A DNA stretch of 64,000 nt, taken from NCBI RefSeq assembly GCF_000177075.1, contig NZ_ADEG01000090.1:62001-126000 (forward strand). The letters are read 5' to 3'. The DNA comes from Hoylesella buccalis ATCC 35310 (GTDB taxonomy: Bacteria; Bacteroidota; Bacteroidia; Bacteroidales; Bacteroidaceae). Below the pieces are notes generated by a model. It was not told where the DNA came from. It searched no databases and saw only the letters and a program-made list of their open reading frames with translations. The position numbers and the translations under genes are program-made. This document shows, piece after piece, positions 58,936 to 64,000 of the stretch. Numbering within the stretch: position 1 is the stretch's first letter; each line of letters starts with the position of its first letter.

Positions 58936-60489
58936 TTATCGTTTTCTGGGCGTGAGTGTAATCAGCGGAATGAGCATTTCCTCCATGCTGATGCCCCCAT
59001 GTTGGAAGGTGTCCTTGTAATAGGATACGTAATAATTGTAATTGTTGGGATAGGCAAAGAAAGTGTCGCCCGTGGCAAAAACGTAGCTGGTACTGATGTT
59101 TGGCGAGGGCAACTGTGCGCTCCGGGGATCTTTAATGGTAAAGACTTCCTTGGCACTGTAACTCAAGTTCTTGCCAAGCTTGTACCTTAGGTTGGTGTTG
59201 GTGTTGCGGTCGCCGATAATCTTGATGGGCTTTGAGGCACGAATACTGCCGTGGTCGGTGGTCAACACCACTTTATAGTCGCTCTGTGAGAGCAATTTCA
59301 TCAACTCTGTCATCATGGAATGTCGGAACCAGCTCTTGGTGATGCTGCGATAAGCCGACTCGTTGTTGGCTAACTCGCGCACCATCTTGGACTCGGTGCG
59401 GGCATGTGACAGCATGTCTATAAAGTTGACCACCAGCACATTCAAGTCGTTCTTCTTGAGTTCATGCAGCTTGTCGAAAAACTTTTCTGCCCCACTCGAA
59501 TCGTTCACCTTATTATATGAGAAGCTGTGATGACGACGGTAGCGCTCGATTTGTGTCTGTATGAGCGGCTCTTCATTGAGGTTTTTGCCCTCCTCCTCGT
59601 CTTCATCAACCCACAGATGAGGAAACATTTCGGCTATTTTGTTGGGCATCAGTCCACTGAAGATGGCGTTTCGGGCATACTGTGTGGCCGTAGGCAAAAT
59701 GCTCACATATATGTCTTCCTGCATGTCGAACAGGTCGCCAATCTCCTTGGAGATGACCCGCCACTGGTCATAACGAAAGTTGTCGATGACAATGAGAAAC
59801 ACTTTCTCGCCAGCATCGAGCAATGGAAAAATCTTGTTCTTAAACAAATCGGGACTCATCATGGGCCTGCTGGTCTGAGAAGGCGCTACCCACTCGAGAT
59901 AATGCTGCTTGATGTATTTGGCAAATCCGAGGTCGGCCTCTTCTTTCTGCATTTGCAACATCTCTGTCATGCTGCTGTCTGTCGAACTCAGTTCCAGCTC
60001 CCAGTGAACCAATCGCTTGTAGATATCCATCCAATCGCCCAATGATTGGCAATTCATAATCTGCATGGAGATGTCTTGAAAACTCTGTTGATAGCCCGAC
60101 TGCGTCACCTCCGTTACAATTTCTTTGCGGTGGATGTTTTTTTTAAGCGCCAGCAAAATCTGGTTGGGGTTCACGGGTTTGATGAGATAGTCGGCTATTT
60201 TTGAACCAATGGCCTGATCCATAATGTTCTCTTCCTCACTCTTGGTCACCATCACGACAGGTGTTGCCGGACTGATTTCCTTGATGCGTTGCAAGGTTTC
60301 CAATCCGGTGAGACCCGGCATCATTTCATCCAACAGCACCAAGTCGAAGGTGTGCTGGCGACACTGGTCGATGGCATCCGATCCATTGCTCACCGTCACC
60401 ACCTGATATCCTTTTTTTTCGAGGAAGATGATGTGTGCGCGAAGCAGTTCAATCTCATCATCTACCCATAACAATAGTCCATTGCTCAT
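58936..60489 (-). CDS. porX: PorX: response regulator with PglZ-type phosphatase domain, type IX secretion regulator
   Basis: A 517-residue cytoplasmic protein. Residues 1-120 are a CheY-like receiver (LLLWVDDEIELLRAHI, phosphorylated Asp54 in VLLDEMMPG, Lys in YLIKPVNPN). A helical linker leads to the PglZ/alkaline-phosphatase-like domain (about 200-515) with KVFLIVIDNFRYDQWRV, TATQYARNAIFSGLMP (Thr nucleophile), VNFIDMLSHARTES and VVLTTDHGSIR, whose Asp and His bind zinc. PorX, with the sensor kinase PorY, controls and possibly interacts with the type IX machinery; its phosphodiesterase activity acts on nucleotide signals. It begins 2 nt after the porW stop, so the two are one operon. The sensor PorY is not in the window. 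Confidence 0.94.
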   Translation of the reverse strand: MSNGLLLWVDDEIELLRAHIIFLEKKGYQVVTVSNGSDAIDQCRQHTFDLVLLDEMMPGLTGLETLQRIKEISPATPVVMVTKSEEENIMDQAIGSKIADYLIKPVNPNQILLALKKNIHRKEIVTEVTQSGYQQSFQDISMQIMNCQSLGDWMDIYKRLVHWELELSSTDSSMTEMLQMQKEEADLGFAKYIKQHYLEWVAPSQTSRPMMSPDLFKNKIFPLLDAGEKVFLIVIDNFRYDQWRVISKEIGDLFDMQEDIYVSILPTATQYARNAIFSGLMPNKIAEMFPHLWVDEDEEEGKNLNEEPLIQTQIERYRRHHSFSYNKVNDSSGAEKFFDKLHELKKNDLNVLVVNFIDMLSHARTESKMVRELANNESAYRSITKSWFRHSMMTELMKLLSQSDYKVVLTTDHGSIRASKPIKIIGDRNTNTNLRYKLGKNLSYSAKEVFTIKDPRSAQLPSPNISTSYVFATGDTFFAYPNNYNYYVSYYKDTFQHGGISMEEMLIPLITLTPRKR

Positions 60490-60491
60490 AA

Positions 60492-63400
60492 TTAAAATCC
60501 TTCTAAATCATAATATTCATCACCTAAGTCGATGACCTTTGGTTCAGCTTTTTTCTTGGCCTTGTCATCCTTGGAAGCTGGTTTGGCGGGCGTTTTCTGA
60601 TTGTTCTTTTGAGACTTTTCCTTTGGAGTGTTCTCAAAATAAATAATCGTTTCACCAGGACGTTGCGGCTGTGGCTTGTTGGGAACCGTCTTAGGTTGCG
60701 TTTGCGTTTTCGGCTTTACGGCTGGTGTCTTGGCGTTAGGCACTTTTAAGGGTTGCTCACGGGGAGTGGTTTGCTGCTTTTTAGGCTGGTCGGCAGGCAG
60801 CTGAAGTATGGTTTCGCGCAGAGGAACAGTCTTGTCTTGCGCCTTTGGCAAGGGTGTTTCAGTAGGAATCACCGTGCCACCTTGTTCGTTTTGCTTCGTT
60901 TTTTCCTCTTGCGGAACAACGAGGGTTCCACGATCTACCGGCTCGATTTCGAGGCCATTGTCTATAAAGGTGCCATCATCCAGCAAGTGGTCTATCTCTT
61001 CTACCGATGGCTTGCGCTGCGGTTCGGTAGGTACTTCAGCTGGTTCGGTGAGTAGCTGGAACGTACTAATCTTTAAAGGTGCAAAGTGCTTGTTATAATA
61101 TCGGTCATAATCATCATAGCTGAATGTGGTGCCCAGCAATTGAAGATTGGCATCGCTGATGACAAACGAACGCGCCTTACCCACGAGAGAAGTGAGATTG
61201 GTTTGGCGATGGAACGCACGAGCATACTGCAAAGCCTCGTCAAAATTACGGAAGCCGGCTATCTTCATCAAGTGCAAACCAGCATCTTCATCTATGGTAA
61301 CATCAAAATTGCGTACCACATAACGGGTAAAATTGTACTTGGCCACCTGGTAGAGCAATTGATTCTCTTGAACCGAATCAGGATGATAGACGAGCATGAA
61401 CGTGAACTCCGTGTTTCGTTCGTTGTTGAACTGACGGGCTGCAATGGAGTCACTGTCACTCAACACCGCAGAACGCCGCGACCACACCTCGCCCATGTCA
61501 AACTTACCACCATGCAATCGTCTGCCAGCCTGCACGCCATTGATAATCATGCCAGCCATGTTGCTGAGGCCACTCTCAGGGAATTGTTTCACCAGCTTCC
61601 GCATATCAGCCAAACAGCCGTCAGCATCACCATTGTTCAACTTACTTAAACCTCCGATGAAAAGGAATTTGTCACGATTGGCACCTAATGGGAAGCGGGT
61701 TGATGAAAGATGTGTATTGCTGTGCACCTCATCGTAGCGATCAGCCTTAAACGCATTGTAGGTGGCCGCATAGAGGGAATCCTCAAGTTGCACACCAAAC
61801 TGCGCGTTCTCACGGAAATGAGGGTCGGTGAGAAGAACGGTCCACTCACTTTTCGGATGTTGCGCCTTGAGCAGCTGTATGTAGCGAGCTGCAACACCCG
61901 ACTGCCCCAGCCTTGAATACAACAGGAACAGGTGATAATAAGCTTTGTCTATATGCTCGTAGGAAGGATAGCCATCAACCAGCCGCCGCAGAGCCTTCTC
62001 ACTCAACTTCAAATTGTCCAGTTTATCCTTAAAGATAACCCCCGAGTGAAATAATCCATCCATGATTTGGAGATTGCTGGCCGCAACTTGTTCGGCAGAA
62101 AACGGTATCTGCGCCAAATAGTAGGCACGCTTGTGCGGGTCGTTCTGGGCACTATCGGGAACCTGACTGAGTGAATCTGTCACCGTTTCCGCTTGTTGTA
62201 GGGAATCGAGTTGTGATTCTGTCATCTGGTTAGTATCGCCAAACGACACCACCGTTTTATTAGTTCGTTGCCAATTGTCAACGTTTTCACGCTTTCCCCA
62301 CAATCGTTCAAAAGCGGTCTTGCCTTGGTTAACAGCCATTTGATTATAAAAATACCATTGGCCATCACCTTGCTTTTGAGGGGTTGGCGTGGGTGGTCGG
62401 TAAGGAGTGTTTCGTTGGTTGTCGAAATAACTGTCATCCCCTCCAGCCATCGAGTTTTGACCATTCTGCTCAGCCAGGCGATCAGCCTCTTCTCTTTCTT
62501 TCTTCTTCAACGCATCAATGACACGGTCGATAGCTGCATAAAGTTTTGGTTTGGGCAGTTTAGCCAGTGCTTGCAGGGAATCTTGCAACGCAACAGCATC
62601 GGTGTAAGGCACCAGTTCGTCAAGAACTTTCGAGCGATAAGACAGCTCTTCATAATCTTCACGCTCTTTATCCAACAAGCCTATCGCTTCGCCATAACAC
62701 CGTTGGGCATCGTTATATTTCTCACGTTCCCAATAAAGATCACCAAGTTTCAGCAGTAGCACACCTTTTTCAATGCCGCTGCGGGTAGCACCTTTGTTCC
62801 CTTTCTCATACGCATCGATAGCTTGGAGGGTATCTTTCTTGGCCAAATAGATATTACCAATGGCATAATAAACCTGATCCAGATAGTCCTTATTATTTTC
62901 ATTGACTGCCATTCGACGCAGTTTGGCAATCATTTTCTTGGCTTGTGTACCCGCCATCACTTCGGTCATGGCAACACGAGCATTGAACTCAACCTCGTAA
63001 GGGGGATGCTGTCTAAGTACTCGCTGGTATGACTTGTAAGCCTGTTCCTTGTTTCCAACGGCCTCATAGAGCTGCCCTAACAGAAACCACTGGCGGGCTT
63101 TCTGCTTGCGACGCATCTCGTGTTTAATGACTTTGCGGAGATAAGGAATGGCTTTATCGTACTCCTTCGTGTGTAGATAATAGTCGGCATAGGTATAATC
63201 CCACTCTTTTTGCGCCTGCCAGTGAATGGAATCGCGCTGCATGTTGCGAATGACGTCTTCGGCATCGTACAACCAATCTTGCTCAATATAGCTTTTAGCA
63301 AGCCAGGCTCGTGCACGACCATAGATGGAAGGCTGCGACTGATACAGACGACTCATGTATGAAAAGGTTGACGCAGCCTCTTCAAAAGCACCCGAATGGA

Positions 63401-63842
63401 ATTGCGAACGCCCCATGAGCATCCACGCTTTCCATAAGAAAGGATTGTATTCTTTCCGACTCAGCCACTCACGATCTTTTGCTGTCTTTCGCTTTCCTGG
63501 ATTCCACTCAGGTCTACGCTTGATGCTATGCAACTTGATTGCCTTCTGAGATTTCTCAATGGCGCGGTCAAAGTTGGCCTTACCAAGCTCACGGCTCTTT
63601 TTATTTCCAACAGGATAGAGAGGAAGCATTTCGGTAAAGTTGTCTCGATGTCCATTCTCTTTTTCCAATGAGCCATCAATATAGGCAACCGAACCATTGT
63701 AATAGATGTTGTACCGAGCGGTAAACGAATGCCACCATCTACTCTTGGCAGTGTTTTTCTGCGTAGAGCAACCTGCCAATGACAACAATAAAGCTATCAA
63801 CGGCACAGCCAAAGTGATATTTTTAAGATGGTGAGACCTCAC
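60492..63842 (-). CDS. porW: PorW/SprE: TPR lipoprotein of type IX secretion and gliding
   Basis: A 1116-residue lipoprotein with modified Cys25 (SLAGCSTQKNTAKSRWWHS). The following WWHSFTARYNIYYNGSVAYIDG and GHRDNFTEMLPLYPVGNKKS are typical of SprE/PorW. Residues 130-420 contain tetratricopeptide repeats (WLAKSYIEQDWLYDAEDVI, FLLGQLYEAVGNKEQAYKSY, DLYWEREKYNDAQRCYGEAI). The last 130 residues are rich in Pro, Gln, Lys and Thr, ending in DEYYDLEGF. In P. gingivalis PorW links the secretion rings to the outer membrane. The start overlaps the 3' end of the metal-permease gene by 20 bp. It suggests that this organism secretes proteins with type IX C-terminal domains, for example the C10 protease. 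Confidence 0.92.
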   Translation of the reverse strand: MRSHHLKNITLAVPLIALLLSLAGCSTQKNTAKSRWWHSFTARYNIYYNGSVAYIDGSLEKENGHRDNFTEMLPLYPVGNKKSRELGKANFDRAIEKSQKAIKLHSIKRRPEWNPGKRKTAKDREWLSRKEYNPFLWKAWMLMGRSQFHSGAFEEAASTFSYMSRLYQSQPSIYGRARAWLAKSYIEQDWLYDAEDVIRNMQRDSIHWQAQKEWDYTYADYYLHTKEYDKAIPYLRKVIKHEMRRKQKARQWFLLGQLYEAVGNKEQAYKSYQRVLRQHPPYEVEFNARVAMTEVMAGTQAKKMIAKLRRMAVNENNKDYLDQVYYAIGNIYLAKKDTLQAIDAYEKGNKGATRSGIEKGVLLLKLGDLYWEREKYNDAQRCYGEAIGLLDKEREDYEELSYRSKVLDELVPYTDAVALQDSLQALAKLPKPKLYAAIDRVIDALKKKEREEADRLAEQNGQNSMAGGDDSYFDNQRNTPYRPPTPTPQKQGDGQWYFYNQMAVNQGKTAFERLWGKRENVDNWQRTNKTVVSFGDTNQMTESQLDSLQQAETVTDSLSQVPDSAQNDPHKRAYYLAQIPFSAEQVAASNLQIMDGLFHSGVIFKDKLDNLKLSEKALRRLVDGYPSYEHIDKAYYHLFLLYSRLGQSGVAARYIQLLKAQHPKSEWTVLLTDPHFRENAQFGVQLEDSLYAATYNAFKADRYDEVHSNTHLSSTRFPLGANRDKFLFIGGLSKLNNGDADGCLADMRKLVKQFPESGLSNMAGMIINGVQAGRRLHGGKFDMGEVWSRRSAVLSDSDSIAARQFNNERNTEFTFMLVYHPDSVQENQLLYQVAKYNFTRYVVRNFDVTIDEDAGLHLMKIAGFRNFDEALQYARAFHRQTNLTSLVGKARSFVISDANLQLLGTTFSYDDYDRYYNKHFAPLKISTFQLLTEPAEVPTEPQRKPSVEEIDHLLDDGTFIDNGLEIEPVDRGTLVVPQEEKTKQNEQGGTVIPTETPLPKAQDKTVPLRETILQLPADQPKKQQTTPREQPLKVPNAKTPAVKPKTQTQPKTVPNKPQPQRPGETIIYFENTPKEKSQKNNQKTPAKPASKDDKAKKKAEPKVIDLGDEYYDLEGF

Positions 63843-64000
63843 GTTGGTTAAACTTGAATATAAGGACTTTTATTGCCTTTAACAAGGCATAAATGATGAT
63901 ACTGACAAAAATGATGGCTGCTCCTGATGGAATGTTCAGCAAATAACCGAATGTCAAGCCTAACAAACAATCCACCCACCCCACCAAAATGCTGTATACG
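63823..64000 (-). CDS. ABC-3 metal permease (ZnuB/TroC-like), C-terminal part
   Basis: The last 58 residues of a protein whose start lies beyond the window. LLGLTFGYLLNIPSGAAIIF, followed by VSIIIYALLKAIK, is the conserved end of ABC-3 permeases (GLxxSYxxDxPSGAxIV). The C-terminal tail is short and polar (FKFNQREVSPS). The gene is upstream of, and overlaps, porW by 20 bp. The metal ABC genes at 34.0-35.6 kb lack a permease, so this could be the missing membrane subunit, 28 kb away. Confidence 0.8.
   Translation of the reverse strand, partial: VYSILVGWVDCLLGLTFGYLLNIPSGAAIIFVSIIIYALLKAIKVLIFKFNQREVSPS

Noticed and set aside
60137..60144. Run of eight T (A on the coding strand) in porX as a phase-variable tract
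   Set aside because: Short homopolymer in a Lys-rich stretch, in frame and without strain evidence.

Overview
The window is chromosomal DNA from a Bacteroidota bacterium, most likely Prevotella or a close relative. The evidence is: Bacteroidota promoters (TTG, about 20 nt, TAnnTTTG) in front of many genes; type IX secretion components PorX and PorW; a C10 (interpain/streptopain-type) cysteine protease with a C-terminal domain resembling a type IX sorting signal; and Bacteroidota-typical families (DUF1573, DUF4153, GSCFA, GH92, PF14905 outer-membrane barrels, split ThrE, dipeptidyl peptidase IV). I cannot name a species. No rRNA, phage, insertion sequence or CRISPR array was seen.

Layout. 1-2.8 kb: end of a lactonase, an orphan FecCD-type permease, tcdA. 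2.9-11.4 kb (minus): a lipoprotein, a very large alpha-2-macroglobulin-like protein without the thioester, a DUF1573 protein and ispH. 11.4-12.7 kb: a gene-poor stretch with a strong minus-strand terminator, a possible small RNA, and decayed repeats. 12.8-15.8 kb: an Lrp regulator, and a minus-strand operon of a 51-residue membrane protein, split ThrE exporter and LysR regulator. 16.2-20.2 kb: four genes that look like a polyprenyl-phosphate-sugar pathway decorating lipid A or another glycolipid (GT83/ArnT-like, UDP-glucuronate 4-epimerase-like, GT2, lipid-A N-domain protein), then a TSUP transporter and two tandem tRNA-Asp genes.

21.4-36 kb: an outer-membrane barrel, a PafA-like phosphatase facing a Pit phosphate transporter, cysE, a THUMP RNA methyltransferase, DPP-IV, purD, and an operon ending in the solute-binding protein and ATPase of a zinc/manganese-type ABC transporter. 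36-49.7 kb: M13 peptidase, ABC-F ATPase, YfhO-type membrane protein, pfs (mtnN) and luxS, outer-membrane barrels, and a urea transporter directly followed by the C10 protease. 49.9-58.5 kb: GH92, ogt, GSCFA, DUF4153, and a PF14905 barrel followed by a 44-codon stub of a C39 peptidase/ABC exporter. 58.5-64 kb (minus): the end of an ABC-3 metal permease (the component missing near 35 kb), then porW, porX and tsaE.

The most striking unexplained signal is a family of 22-bp tandem repeats. Each unit is a 19-bp near-palindrome (CCAA...TTGG) plus a 3-nt spacer. Arrays of 4-5 units occur in four intergenic regions. Three of these are the three long (>300 bp) gaps between converging genes; the fourth lies downstream of a barrel gene. 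Different octamer, heptamer and decamer repeats fill several other gaps.
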